From JAWLGZ01 sp041690635 (lineage in GTDB: Bacteria; Pseudomonadota; Gammaproteobacteria; Thiohalomonadales; Thiohalomonadaceae), in the NCBI GenBank assembly GCA_041690635.1, contig JAWLGZ010000004.1, positions 434,001 through 498,000 of the forward strand: DNA of 64,000 nt, read 5' to 3'. A model generated the notes under the pieces. It made no database searches and had not been told where the DNA came from. It worked only from the letters and a program-made list of their open reading frames with translations. Every line of letters begins with the position of its first letter. The first letter of the stretch is position 1. Positions 53,736-62,623 of this stretch are shown piece by piece. A program made the translations under genes and the position numbers.

Positions 53736-55052
53736 TCAGGCGGCTTCGCCGCCGCGTATCTCATCCGCAAGCACCGTTAGCCTGGCGGCCTCACCTTCGA
53801 GTGCCGTAAAGGCATAGGGGTTGAGGAACTGCCGGCCCCAGAACAGCTTGCGATCGGCCTCGCTGAGCATCGCTTCCTCGCACACGCGGCGCCAGTTCTC
53901 ACCGATGCAGCGGAGCTGCGCCTCGGCAATCGCCATCGCCTCTTGTTCGGAGAGCAGGAAGTGATGCGCAGCTTCAAAACAGGATGCGATCCGGCTCATA
54001 CGGTTGTTGCCGCTGATGAGCATCGCTTGGGTCGCTTCCTGCCCGCTCCTACCCTGCGGACAGATGTCATAGGCGGGGGTCAGGGTGAGCATCGCCCCGT
54101 CCCAGAAAGCGGCATGGTTGCGGGCATGATCGTCGTTATTGCCGCACAGGATGTTGAACACGATGCGGCCAAACAGCTCGCGCAGCGTCCTGGACGGCTC
54201 GGTGAAACGATGGCGGATAATCTCCGCCAAATCCTGATAGCTGGCGTAGCGCGCCATCATTTCGTCGAGGCCGAGCAGGGTCAGCGCTGATACCATCGAC
54301 CGACGCTGCCAGCCCTCAGCGGCCCGCACGCGGTCGAACCGTTCGACCAGCAACACGTCCTTTCCGGCGGCGCGAACCAGCGACACCGGCGCGGCATCGA
54401 GGTCGCACAGTGCGGCAAGGCGCATGGCAATGTACTCGCCCTTGACGACGCTGTAGAGATCGGACGACGAGGAAAACTTGGCGACATGCTTGACCGCGTC
54501 ATCTTCGATCAGCGCCTTTGGCCGAGCCCCACCGATCGAGCTGCCGTGAAACAGCGCCTGATCGAGCTCGGGCGAGAGCGGAATCCCCTGCTCCACCCGC
54601 TCGGCGGACTGGATCAGCTCTTCGAGGGTGGCACTTGTGGGCGTGCGCGGTTCGTAAACCGTCGGCGAGCGCTGGAAATCAAGCGCGCCGATGCGATCCG
54701 ATCCCGATTCCAGCAGGAAAGCGAGCTCAGCAAGCTCCTGGTGCGCAAGCTCATCCCTCTTCACGCCGCACTGGCGATTGAGGATCACGCGCCGTCCCCA
54801 GGCATCGGGCGCGGCATCACGAATGCAACCTGGGATGGTCAGGCCGGGCGGTAGCGGCAGCTCGCCTTTCTCGAGCGGCAGCTCCGGCAGATAGAGCGGG
54901 ATCGCACCGTGCCGCTCGAGATAGCTCCGGCCATAGTTGAAGGTGACGATCCCGTCGTGGGCATGAAGCCGACCGGCCACCACAGGTTCGGTCGCTCCCG
55001 GCAGCCATACCCAAACATAAGCCTCATCGTACCGGGAGATTTCAGAACTCAT
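53736..55052 (-). CDS. hipA: HipA-type serine/threonine kinase toxin
   Basis: The protein has 438 residues. The N-terminal HipA_N domain is followed by the kinase: SSIGGARPKAL (P-loop-like), VAKFSS (ATP lysine), NILCGNNDDHARNHAAFWDG (catalytic Asp and Asn) and PAYDICP (metal Asp). HipA phosphorylates glutamyl-tRNA synthetase in E. coli and stops translation. The start overlaps the hipB stop by 11 nt, as is usual in hipBA. ATG 55052. The substrate in this organism is unknown. Confidence 0.92.
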   Translation of the reverse strand: MSSEISRYDEAYVWVWLPGATEPVVAGRLHAHDGIVTFNYGRSYLERHGAIPLYLPELPLEKGELPLPPGLTIPGCIRDAAPDAWGRRVILNRQCGVKRDELAHQELAELAFLLESGSDRIGALDFQRSPTVYEPRTPTSATLEELIQSAERVEQGIPLSPELDQALFHGSSIGGARPKALIEDDAVKHVAKFSSSSDLYSVVKGEYIAMRLAALCDLDAAPVSLVRAAGKDVLLVERFDRVRAAEGWQRRSMVSALTLLGLDEMMARYASYQDLAEIIRHRFTEPSRTLRELFGRIVFNILCGNNDDHARNHAAFWDGAMLTLTPAYDICPQGRSGQEATQAMLISGNNRMSRIASCFEAAHHFLLSEQEAMAIAEAQLRCIGENWRRVCEEAMLSEADRKLFWGRQFLNPYAFTALEGEAARLTVLADEIRGGEAA

Positions 55053-55380
55053 CGACGACCCGCTTGCCCGCCTTGTAGACATGCTTTGGCAGTAGCGCGA
55101 TGCGATCGTCCGTGCGCTCCGAAAGTACCGTGATCCCCTGGTCATCGGCATCGAACAGCTTCACGCCGACGATGGCGGCGGCCTCGAACATCAGCCCGAT
55201 CTCGACCTTGGGATCACCCTTCTCGATACGCTGGAGCGTGCTGCGCGACACGCCCATCCTCTCCGCCAGCTCATGCGCGGTGAGCCTGCGCTGCAATCGC
55301 CCGAGCCGGATCATCTTGCCAAGCAGGGCAAGCCCGTCCAGCGCGTAGCGCGAATAGGCCCTTTTTCTCGCTCCAGCCAT
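55042..55380 (-). CDS. hipB: HipB-type XRE antitoxin/repressor
   Basis: The protein has 112 residues. The helix-turn-helix HELAERMGVSRSTLQRIEKG (about 37-56) is the XRE type. The C-terminal tail (ITVLSERTDDRIALLPKHVY) is longer than in E. coli HipB. By family it binds HipA and represses the hipBA promoter upstream. The stop overlaps the hipA start, so both are made from one message. Start ATG 55380. Confidence 0.9.
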   Translation of the reverse strand: MAGARKRAYSRYALDGLALLGKMIRLGRLQRRLTAHELAERMGVSRSTLQRIEKGDPKVEIGLMFEAAAIVGVKLFDADDQGITVLSERTDDRIALLPKHVYKAGKRVVDEF

Positions 55381-55520
55381 TTCAAATCACCAATGACCTG
55401 TCTATCCGACATTTCACCATGATCTGAATCATATATGCGCCATCTTGTCGTGACAAGTCTCGGTGAGCGGCCCCTTTCACCACTACCGTCGAAGGGCATT
55501 CTTCGCTATTCTCCCGCACG

Positions 55521-55543
55521 GTAGGAGCGGCGGAAGCCGCGAT
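55521..55543. repeat. Short GTAG-type palindromic repeat
   Basis: GTAGGAGCGGCGGAAGCCGCGAT is close to the GTAG-starting extragenic palindromes of gammaproteobacteria (GCGGC / GCCGC stem). Confidence 0.65.
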
Positions 55544-55555
55544 AACGCCCAATAA

Positions 55556-55628
55556 TTCGTCATTCCCGCGAAAGCGGGAATCCAGTCGCCTGCGATTCAC
55601 TGGGCTCCCGCTTTCGCGGGGCGACGAA
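55556..55628. repeat. Inverted pair of CCCGCGAAAGCGGG hairpins
   Basis: ATTCCCGCGAAAGCGGGAAT and CCCGCTTTCGCGGG lie head to head, framed by TTCGTC and GACGAA. This is a common intergenic palindrome type in proteobacteria. Together with the element at 55521 it fills most of the 328-bp gap between hipB and manC; the remainder shows no gene. Confidence 0.75.
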
Positions 55629-55708
55629 AAATGGATTAATAGAGGTTCCCCAGATACCCAGTGCCTGCATCGCTCGAGGCCGAAGTCACCTACAACAAGA
55701 ATATCAAA

Positions 55709-57112
55709 ATGTTACCCGTCATCCTGGCCGGCGGCACAGGAAGCCGACTCTGGCCGCTGTCCCGCTCCTCGCATCCGAAACAGTTCCTGCCCCTGCTGGG
55801 CGAACAAACCATGCTCCAGGCCACCCTGGCCCGCCTTGAGGATATGGAGGATATCGACCCACCGCTCGTCCTGTGCAATGACGAACACCGCTTTCTGGTG
55901 GCCGAACAACTGCGAGAACAAGGCATAGACAACCCCCAAATCGTGCTGGAGCCCGTGGGCCGCAACACAGCCCCGGCCATCGCCATCGCTGCGCTGGTGA
56001 CGGTGGAAAGGGACCCGGAGGCGCTCCTGCTGGTACTTCCCGCCGACCACCTGATTCCCGACACCGCAGCCTTCCATCACGCCGTGGAGCAGGGCCGGAC
56101 CACCGCGGAACAGGGATACCTCGTCACGTTTGGCATCGTCCCGACCGGCCCGGAGACGGGCTTTGGCTACATCCGGGCGAATCCCGGAGATGGCTGCCTC
56201 ACCGTGGACGAGTTCGTCGAAAAGCCCGACTCCGCCACGGCCGAGACCTATCTCAAATCCGGCGCGTACTACTGGAACAGCGGCATGTTCCTCTTCAAGG
56301 CCGCTCGCATCCTGGAAGAGCTGGAAAAATACGCACCCGATATTCTCGATTCATGCCGGGCATCACTTGCGGAAAGCGCCCGCGATCTGGATTTCACACG
56401 ACTCGCCCCCGAAAGTTTCACCGCCTGCCCGAATACCTCCATCGACTACGCCGTGCTGGAGAAGACAGAGGCAGCCGCACTGATCCCGCTCGACGCCGGC
56501 TGGAACGACATCGGCTCGTGGGCGGCACTGCACGACGTGGAGCGTGATGCCGAAACCGGCAACGTGCTTCGCGGCGACATCCTCGTCGAGGATGTCCGCG
56601 ACTGCTACATCCGTTCCGAGGGCCGGCTCGTTGCCGCTGTGGGTGTGGCGAACTGCATCATCGTGGAGACACCCGACGCAGTACTCGTCGCAGACAAGTC
56701 CCGCAGCCAGGACGTAAAGACAATCGTGGAAAGGCTCAAGAAAGCCGACCGCGGCGAGTGCAATTTCCACCGACGGGTACATCGTCCCTGGGGATTCTAC
56801 GAGGGGGTAACCCGTTCCGACCGCTTCCTGGTCAAACACATCATCGTCAATCCGGGCGCGGCACTATCGCTGCAGATGCACCACCATCGAGCGGAACACT
56901 GGGTGGTGGTGAAGGGGACCGCGAAGGTTACCTGCGGCGACGAAGTCCGACTGATCAGCGAAGATCAATCCACCTACATTCCAATCGGCTCCGTCCACCG
57001 GCTCGAAAACCCCGGCATGATTCCACTGGAGATCATTGAGGTGCAGTCCGGCAGCTACGTGGGGGAAGACGATATCGTCCGACTCGAAGACAACTACCAG
57101 CGTATCACCTGA
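55709..57112 (+). CDS. manC: Mannose-1-phosphate guanylyltransferase/mannose-6-phosphate isomerase
   Basis: The protein has 467 residues. The nucleotidyltransferase signature LPVILAGGTGSRLWPLSRS is at 2-20, followed by LVLPADHLI and FVEKPD. The C-terminal type II PMI cupin has RPWGFYEGV, LQMHHHRAEHWVVVKG and SVHRLENPG. It makes GDP-mannose, and the cupin part isomerises fructose-6-phosphate to mannose-6-phosphate. ATG 55709 is chosen; GTG 55661 would add 16 residues. GDP-mannose could feed the GT4 or the polysaccharide cluster. Confidence 0.93.
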   Translation: MLPVILAGGTGSRLWPLSRSSHPKQFLPLLGEQTMLQATLARLEDMEDIDPPLVLCNDEHRFLVAEQLREQGIDNPQIVLEPVGRNTAPAIAIAALVTVERDPEALLLVLPADHLIPDTAAFHHAVEQGRTTAEQGYLVTFGIVPTGPETGFGYIRANPGDGCLTVDEFVEKPDSATAETYLKSGAYYWNSGMFLFKAARILEELEKYAPDILDSCRASLAESARDLDFTRLAPESFTACPNTSIDYAVLEKTEAAALIPLDAGWNDIGSWAALHDVERDAETGNVLRGDILVEDVRDCYIRSEGRLVAAVGVANCIIVETPDAVLVADKSRSQDVKTIVERLKKADRGECNFHRRVHRPWGFYEGVTRSDRFLVKHIIVNPGAALSLQMHHHRAEHWVVVKGTAKVTCGDEVRLISEDQSTYIPIGSVHRLENPGMIPLEIIEVQSGSYVGEDDIVRLEDNYQRIT

Positions 57113-57266
57113 GCGATGCTATCCCGCCCTGAAAGGAAGATTGTCTTCCCTTCTTCCTCAGGCATTTATGCCCCAGAGAGGTAGAAGGCTGTGTCGCCTT
57201 CCCGTAAATTAGGCCCATCGAATTCTAGAGGTCTCCGGCACAATAGTGCCCACGAGGAGACCCACG

Positions 57267-57585
57267 ATGAGAAAGAGCAGGTTCACTGAGACGCAGATCG
57301 TCCGGACGCTGAAGGAGGTTGAGGGAGGCCGGCAGGTGAAGGACGTCTGCCGAGAGCTGGGGATATCGGATGCGACCTACTACAACTGGAAAGCCAAATA
57401 TGGCGGCATGGAGGCATCGGACGTACGCCGGATGAACGAGCTGGAAGAGGAAAACTCCCGGCTCAAGCGGATGTATGCGGACCTGGCGCTGGAGAACACG
57501 GCGCTCAAGGACGTCATCTCAAAAAAGCTGTAGGTCCGGCGGAGAAGCGCCAGCTCGTGGCCGCACTCATGGAAGAGCCCCCCGG
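57267..57585 (+). pseudogene. IS3-type transposase orfA intact, orfB truncated by nested IS
   Basis: The 88-residue OrfA (57267-57533, ATG after GAGGAGA) has RFTETQIVRTLKEVEGG and the helix-turn-helix VCRELGISDATYYNWKAKYG, followed by a leucine-zipper-like NELEEENSRLKRMY. The frame ends in A-AAA-AAG (57521-57527), the usual IS3 -1 slippage site. After a shift, orfB reads about 20 codons (KAVGPAEKRQLVAALMEEPP) and stops where the inner element begins. The transposase is therefore not functional. Confidence 0.85.
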
Positions 57586-57652
57586 TGTCAGGATAGATGT
57601 CCGCTGGCCCTGATAAACTCTTGCAGCAATCGGGGGCGGTTTGGAGCAGAAA

Positions 57653-58147
57653 GTGGGTTATTCGCCGGAAAGAAAAGAAGCGGTGCTGAAGAAAATGCTT
57701 CCGCCGCACAACAGATCGTTGAAGGTGCTGGCGCAAGAGGAAGGCATTTCGGAAGGTACGCTGTACAACTGGCGCAAGGAGGCACGACTTAAGGGGCGGC
57801 TGTTGCCGGACGGTGACAAGACCCCGGAAGGCTGGAGCGCCAAAGACAAGTTCGGTGCCGTCGTGGAAAGCGCCGCAATGAATGAAGCGGAACTGGCCGA
57901 GTATTGCCGCAAGCGCGGCCTGTACCCGGAGCAGGTGAAGGCCTGGCGCACGGCCTGTGAGCACGCGGCCGACTGGGAGCGTGAAACCGCCCAGAAGCTG
58001 GGACAGACCGCACGCGAGGACAGAAAGCGCATCAAGACACTTGAGCGCGAGCTGTCGCGCAAGGAAAAGGCGCTGGCCGAGGCTGCGGCACTGTTGGTGC
58101 TGCGAAAAAAAGCCGAGGCGATCTGGGGGGACGGAGAGGACGCCTGA
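57653..58147 (+). CDS. IS transposase OrfA (HTH protein)
   Basis: The protein has about 164 residues. GTG 57653 has GGAG at 6 nt; TTG 57641 is an alternative. The HTH is VLAQEEGISEGTLYNWRKEA (about 28-47), and the C-terminal part is a charged coiled coil (EDRKRIKTLERELSRKEKAL). Longer than typical IS3 OrfA. Near its end a run of seven A (58105-58111) in the frame CGA-AAA-AAA lets ribosomes shift -1 into orfB, giving the fused transposase. Confidence 0.88.
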   Translation: MGYSPERKEAVLKKMLPPHNRSLKVLAQEEGISEGTLYNWRKEARLKGRLLPDGDKTPEGWSAKDKFGAVVESAAMNEAELAEYCRKRGLYPEQVKAWRTACEHAADWERETAQKLGQTAREDRKRIKTLERELSRKEKALAEAAALLVLRKKAEAIWGDGEDA

Positions 58148-59205
58148 TCAGCGTCCCGGATCGCCGCGAAGCAGTAGAGCTGATCAATGAGGCCCGCGAG
58201 GCGGGAGCGCGTCTGGACAAGGCCTGTGCCGAATTGGGGATCGATGCGCGGACCTACCGGCGGTGGACCGGGGATGGTGATGTGAAGCCCGATGGAAGGC
58301 CGGAGGCGAGCCGTCCCGCGCCCCGCAACAAACTGGGTGAGAAGGAGCGGGAGTATGTCTTGCAGACCTGTCACCAACCGGAGTTCGCGGAACTGCCGCC
58401 CTGCCAAATCGTGCCCAGGCTGGCGGACAAAGGGGAATACATCGCATCGGAGTCCACCTTCTATCGTGTTCTTCGGGCGGCTGATGAACAGCATCATCGG
58501 GGACGTAGTCAGGCACCCCGGCGGAAAGGTCCGCCGTCGAGCCACTGTGCGACGGGACCATGCCAGGTGTGGTCGTGGGACATCACCTACCTCGCCGGTC
58601 CGGTACGTGGGCTGTTTTACTACCTGTACCTGATCCTGGACATCCACAGCCGCAAGATCGTGGGTTGGGAGGTCCATGAGCGGGAGGCAGCGGAGTACGC
58701 CGCCGAGGTCGTACGGCAGGCGGTACTGAAGGAAGGATGCATCGGCACACCGTTGGTCATGCACGCCGACAACGGTAGCCCGATGAAAGGGGCGACACTA
58801 CGAGCGACATTGGAGCGATTGAGGATCGCTCCTTCGTACAGCCGGCCGCGGGTCAGCAACGACAACCCGTTTTCGGAAGCGCTGTTCAGGACCTTCAAGT
58901 ACCGACCGGGATTTCCGGTACAGGGTTTTGAGAGCCTGGATGCGGCGAGAAACTGGGTGCAAGGTTTCGTGGACTGGTACAACTGCGAGCATCGCCACAG
59001 CGGCATCCAGTTCGTCACGCCGGAAGAGCGGCACAGTGGGCGCGATCGGGAGATTCTGGCAAAGCGAGATGTGGTTTACGCAATAGCCAAGGCAAAGCAT
59101 CCAGAACGCTGGTCTGGTAAAACACGGAACTGGGATCCGGTAGGCGATGTGTGGCTCAACCCGGAGGACGCGCCCGCAAGCGTCGAAACAGTAGAAGCGC
59201 TATAG
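58147..59205 (+). CDS. IS transposase OrfB (DDE integrase)
   Basis: The open frame is 352 codons, in the -1 frame relative to OrfA, with no good start codon of its own; it is probably made by frameshift at A7. The HTH CAELGIDARTYRRWTGDGDV lies near the start. The rve catalytic core has WSWDITYLA (first Asp), MHADNGSPM (second Asp) and SNDNPFSEALFRTFKY (Glu), and ends with FVDWYNCEHRHSGIQF. All three acidic residues are present, so it could be active. Confidence 0.9.
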   Translation: MSVPDRREAVELINEAREAGARLDKACAELGIDARTYRRWTGDGDVKPDGRPEASRPAPRNKLGEKEREYVLQTCHQPEFAELPPCQIVPRLADKGEYIASESTFYRVLRAADEQHHRGRSQAPRRKGPPSSHCATGPCQVWSWDITYLAGPVRGLFYYLYLILDIHSRKIVGWEVHEREAAEYAAEVVRQAVLKEGCIGTPLVMHADNGSPMKGATLRATLERLRIAPSYSRPRVSNDNPFSEALFRTFKYRPGFPVQGFESLDAARNWVQGFVDWYNCEHRHSGIQFVTPEERHSGRDREILAKRDVVYAIAKAKHPERWSGKTRNWDPVGDVWLNPEDAPASVETVEAL

Positions 59206-59347
59206 GGCCAGCGGACATCTATCCTGACACCGGGGGCCCGTCGAATACCGGTTACAACAGCAGCCGGAAACCTCTAGTTTTGAATGGCACTGATCTGGGG
59301 AAGGTGACAGCTGAAATAGCTTGTTCGGAAATGGTATCCACTGCGCT

Positions 59348-60214
59348 TCAAACATCCCGATATAGTTGATAGGCCGTCCTCTGGATCATTTTTGCCCCTA
59401 ACCACAACAGAAATAAAGAAACCACCAAGACTACAAGCAAACCTGTTCCGTTAATGGGCAATTTACCTTCAAGAAGAACCGATTGGACCGCTGGTAGAAT
59501 ATATGCGAAGGGATTTAATTCGTAAAAAGGTCGCGCCCACTCCGGGACTCGACCTAATGAGTACAAACCAGGGGAAAGATACCACCAAAACCAAACTGCA
59601 TGACCAACAAATCTACTAAGGTCCCGAAAAAATGCTCCAAAAATTGATAACCACAAGGAGAGTGTTGTCGAGAACACAAACATTACGATCGCAACCAAGA
59701 TGCCGAGAAACCAAGTGAGCTTCGGCATCACTCCGGCCGCAACAAGGAATACGCAGAGCATACCAAACCTAATAATAAACAGCAGGAATTCACCCGCAAC
59801 CATCTCAAGGTACGCCATTCTCAGTGGGAGACTGCTTTGGATGTATTGTGGTGCACGCGCCGCAAAGAATGTTGGCCCAGCGTTGACTAGTGCAGCATGA
59901 CTCCGCCAGAACGTTACCCCTGCAAAAAAGAAAGCAAATGACGTGTCATGACCTGCCGCCCGAAAGACCACAGCAATTAGAATAAAATAGCATGCCGCCT
60001 CCAGTGCTGGCTCTAAGAGATGCCACAGATGTCCGAATGACAAGCCAAAAACCTGTTGGTGCAATGAAAAGCGCACCAGGTGAAACACACAAAGAATGTC
60101 TACCAGTATGCCGCGTAGCCTTTCACGGAAGGATGGCTGCCACTTTTTGATACCTTCGGGGCGGATTTCAATGAGGACCTTCCGCTCATCAATACAAGAC
60201 ATTGTTGCCCTCAT
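59348..60214 (-). CDS. ABC-2 permease of polysaccharide export (second system)
   Basis: The protein has 288 residues and six hydrophobic segments. LVRFSLHQQVFGLSFGHLWH is the entry region and RVPEWARPFYELNPFAYIL the C-terminal family motif (ELNPF is shared with the Wzm-like protein at 45230). Start overlaps the ATPase stop (ATGA at 60211-60214). It forms a second export system in this window. It is AT-richer than the first one, and the IS lies just downstream of its stop. Confidence 0.87.
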   Translation of the reverse strand: MRATMSCIDERKVLIEIRPEGIKKWQPSFRERLRGILVDILCVFHLVRFSLHQQVFGLSFGHLWHLLEPALEAACYFILIAVVFRAAGHDTSFAFFFAGVTFWRSHAALVNAGPTFFAARAPQYIQSSLPLRMAYLEMVAGEFLLFIIRFGMLCVFLVAAGVMPKLTWFLGILVAIVMFVFSTTLSLWLSIFGAFFRDLSRFVGHAVWFWWYLSPGLYSLGRVPEWARPFYELNPFAYILPAVQSVLLEGKLPINGTGLLVVLVVSLFLLWLGAKMIQRTAYQLYRDV

Positions 60215-61941
60215 TCATTCTCGTAGAGCTCTGCAGCCACAAGAGGATCACCAAAGAACACAGGTTTCCCCCGTTTCAGATACAAGCACTTTGTGCATCG
60301 GCGCAGCACAAAATCAAGTGTATGCTGTACAACTAGCACTACTTTCGGGCGTTCAAGAAATTCATCCAACCGGGCCATTGCTTTCTCTTGGAATCCGCGA
60401 TCTCCGGCGCCGAGCAACTCATCAAGCATCAAGATATCCGGTGAAACTGTGGTTGCAAGTGCAAAAATAAGCCTTGCCCTCATTCCATCCGAATAGTACC
60501 GATATGGACGATCGATATGCTCGGCCAATTCCGAAAACTCTACGACCTCTGGAATTAACGCTCTTGCCTGCGCAGGGGAGTACCCCATAAATAATGCCGA
60601 CCGCACAATGTTTTCACGCCCTGTCAGTTCCCCCGTCATACCGGTCCCAGGCCGCAGCAACAGTGAGTTGCCTCTAATACGAATGGTACCATTCGAGATG
60701 GGCGTTGACCCTTGGATGGCACGAAGAAGCGTCGTCTTGCCGGCGCCGTTCCTCCCAATAATCCCAATAATGTCGCCGGGATAAGCACGAAAACTTACAT
60801 CTTGTAGCGCATTAAACATATCTTGGCTCTTACCAAGAATAATGCGCGTTAATCTCTTCTTTCCCGACGGATCGCAAGCATATCGTACGCCAACGCTTTC
60901 AACCTCTAGCAGAGCCGTAGGGACGACTCCAATGTCTATTTGGCCTCCGTGGCAGAGCTGTAGGGACTCAACTAATGGCTCCGGATAAGCACGTTGTTCG
61001 GAAATAATCTGCTTAACTCCTATCGAAGTATCCGCGCTTGACTTGATTCTGAGCCTATTCCCGCGGGAATGATAGAAGCAGCGAGCCAACTCGCTATCCC
61101 CAATCGCTAAAACCGCCTTCGCAATCTTCTCCATCGCTCGTTGGTCAATAAAGCCCCAATTCCCAGCATTGGCCTCAATTGCCCCGAAGTAGATTGCGTG
61201 GACAAGTACATTTCCCGGGGAACCGGGTCGACCGATCAGATCAAAATTGAATCCTGTATTCGGCCCATTGCCACTGCGTCTGCCATACCACAATGGAACT
61301 CCGTCAAGGCAAAAAGCAATTTCATCCCGATCTAAAAACAACGAATATAGACGAGTAGCCCCAACAGACAATGCCGGAATGGGATACTGCCCGGCTACTA
61401 CGACCGAATTCGTGCGAAAGCTTAGGGCAAGTTCTTCCGGCTCATTGCTATTTAAAAAGCGAACAGCAAGATGCGGCTCGCCGTGTTCCGCCCGCGCTAC
61501 AGTCATAACGATATGCAGGCAGACACGCTCGGCAGCGGTTTCACCCTGATAAATCAGCCGCGTCCTTCCGTTCTCTCCCGGCTTAATTCTTACGCCTAGA
61601 ACGTCCGCTTCAGCCTGTGCGTCTGTCCCCCCGGAATAGCGGCTCAACTCTACTAGTCTATGCTTGGTATCCTTCTCCGAACCGTCCGCTTCAAACCAGC
61701 TCAACCAAGTATCTTGCGTGCCGCGAACCAAACCCCTTATCGCATTCAGTTCGTTACCGCTTTCCTCGGAGTCCAAGCTTAGCTGTTCCAGATGGGGTAC
61801 CAGTTGGTATGATATGCCGCTAACGCATTTTGCGAATGCCTCACGGTTGCCAGTCAAAAAGCCGCGAAATCGGTCAACGAGGTAAGCAGGCGAATCTCCC
61901 GTATCCGGAATCTCCGACGACGAATAAATTGGTTTCAGCAC
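60211..61941 (-). CDS. ABC ATPase of glycan export with a long N-terminal region
   Basis: The protein has 576 residues from GTG 61941 (AGGA at 5 nt); an earlier ATG at 62031 would overlap hisH. The last 220 residues are a KpsT/RfbB-like ATPase: GRNGAGKTT, YSDGMRARLIFA signature, DILMLDELLGAGD and VQHTL. The first 350 residues are not found in ordinary KpsT: residues about 120-270 look beta-rich (IVMTVARAEHGEPHLAVRF, SGNGPNTGFNFDL), like a lectin/concanavalin sandwich. Wzt proteins carry a glycan-binding domain at the C-terminus; here it would be N-terminal. The function of this part is inferred. Confidence 0.78.
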   Translation of the reverse strand: MLKPIYSSSEIPDTGDSPAYLVDRFRGFLTGNREAFAKCVSGISYQLVPHLEQLSLDSEESGNELNAIRGLVRGTQDTWLSWFEADGSEKDTKHRLVELSRYSGGTDAQAEADVLGVRIKPGENGRTRLIYQGETAAERVCLHIVMTVARAEHGEPHLAVRFLNSNEPEELALSFRTNSVVVAGQYPIPALSVGATRLYSLFLDRDEIAFCLDGVPLWYGRRSGNGPNTGFNFDLIGRPGSPGNVLVHAIYFGAIEANAGNWGFIDQRAMEKIAKAVLAIGDSELARCFYHSRGNRLRIKSSADTSIGVKQIISEQRAYPEPLVESLQLCHGGQIDIGVVPTALLEVESVGVRYACDPSGKKRLTRIILGKSQDMFNALQDVSFRAYPGDIIGIIGRNGAGKTTLLRAIQGSTPISNGTIRIRGNSLLLRPGTGMTGELTGRENIVRSALFMGYSPAQARALIPEVVEFSELAEHIDRPYRYYSDGMRARLIFALATTVSPDILMLDELLGAGDRGFQEKAMARLDEFLERPKVVLVVQHTLDFVLRRCTKCLYLKRGKPVFFGDPLVAAELYENE

Positions 61942-61987
61942 GCTGTTCCTACCCACAGGCCACCCCGAGACGTTCCAAGAGGACGAA

Positions 61988-62623
61988 TTATTGGAGAAAT
62001 TGCTCCAGTACCCGCAATCCAACCCGCCCACTCTTCTCTGGATGGAACTGTACGCCGACTACCGAATCACGCGCAATTGCCGCCGAAACGATCCCTGTCC
62101 CATAATGAGAGTCTGCCAGCCTATCCGAAGGATCGTCGGGCACAGCCGTAAAGCTATGTACGAAATATACGCAGTCTCCAGCTGAGACTGACTCGAGACA
62201 GGTGCCATGCCAACTCTTCCGTCCTACCGGCAAATGAAGTTCATTCCACCCAATTTGAGGTATTTTGAATCTCAAATCAGCGCTACCCGGTTCTATCGGG
62301 AGCACACTCCCTGGTATCAGCCCGAGCCCTTTATGCCAACCGAACTCATAGCTCCCGCTAAGTAGCATTTGCATGCCGAGGCAAATACCTAGTAGCGGTC
62401 GCCCTAGCGCGGCATGCTCTAAGAGCGCTTCGTTAAGTCTTGCCTCTTCTAGCCCCCGCATGCCATCCGCAAACGCACCGACCCCAGGAAGAATCAAATG
62501 ACCTGCATTTGATACCTCCTGCGGCGATGACACCAGAACTGCCTTTGCGCCGCAATACTCTACCGCCCGCGTGACACTCAGTATGTTCCCGAGTCCGTAA
62601 TCGACGATCGCCACCTTCTTCAC
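61988..62623 (-). CDS. hisH: HisH-like glutaminase subunit
   Basis: The protein has 211 residues. VDYGLGN opens it, LLGICLGMQMLL holds the nucleophile Cys 81, and VGVQFHPEKSG holds the catalytic His and Glu. By family it releases ammonia from glutamine to a HisF partner. Start overlaps the hisF stop by 4 nt. Its neighbours are an exporter and a WbpG-like gene, not histidine biosynthesis genes, so the target is probably a sugar, as in the Pseudomonas wbpG-hisH2-hisF2 cluster. Confidence 0.92.
   Translation of the reverse strand: MKKVAIVDYGLGNILSVTRAVEYCGAKAVLVSSPQEVSNAGHLILPGVGAFADGMRGLEEARLNEALLEHAALGRPLLGICLGMQMLLSGSYEFGWHKGLGLIPGSVLPIEPGSADLRFKIPQIGWNELHLPVGRKSWHGTCLESVSAGDCVYFVHSFTAVPDDPSDRLADSHYGTGIVSAAIARDSVVGVQFHPEKSGRVGLRVLEQFLQ

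Larger units (their letters stand above)
57586..59229 (+). mobile_element. Intact IS3-family-like insertion sequence, 1644 bp
   Basis: The ends are TGTCAGGATAGATGTCCGCT and its inverted repeat; identity continues through GGCCCT (26 bp from TGT inward). CCGG lies at both edges (57582-57585 and 59230-59233), a possible 4-bp target duplication. The perfect inversion also extends outward through CCCCC/GGGGG, so the exact ends are uncertain. Two overlapping transposase frames fill it. It is inserted in another IS. Confidence 0.9.
57225..59277 (+). mobile_element. Decayed IS3-type element carrying a nested IS
   Basis: The outer ends are CTAGAGGTCTCCGGC (57225-57239) and its inverted match GCCGGAAACCTCTAG (59263-59277), 14 of 15 bases identical. 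Only about 361 bp of the left part and about 45 bp of the right end remain. The orfB coding region, expected to be near 0.8-0.9 kb, is missing except for its first codons. The inner IS lies at the break. No outer target duplication was found with confidence. Confidence 0.7.

Noticed and set aside
53463..53780. Plus-strand frame between hipA and the TPR gene
   Set aside because: No ribosome site, no motif, and it overlaps the hipA 3' end.
57658..58764. Antisense frame across the inner IS
   Set aside because: It runs opposite two transposase frames that carry the HTH and DDE residues.
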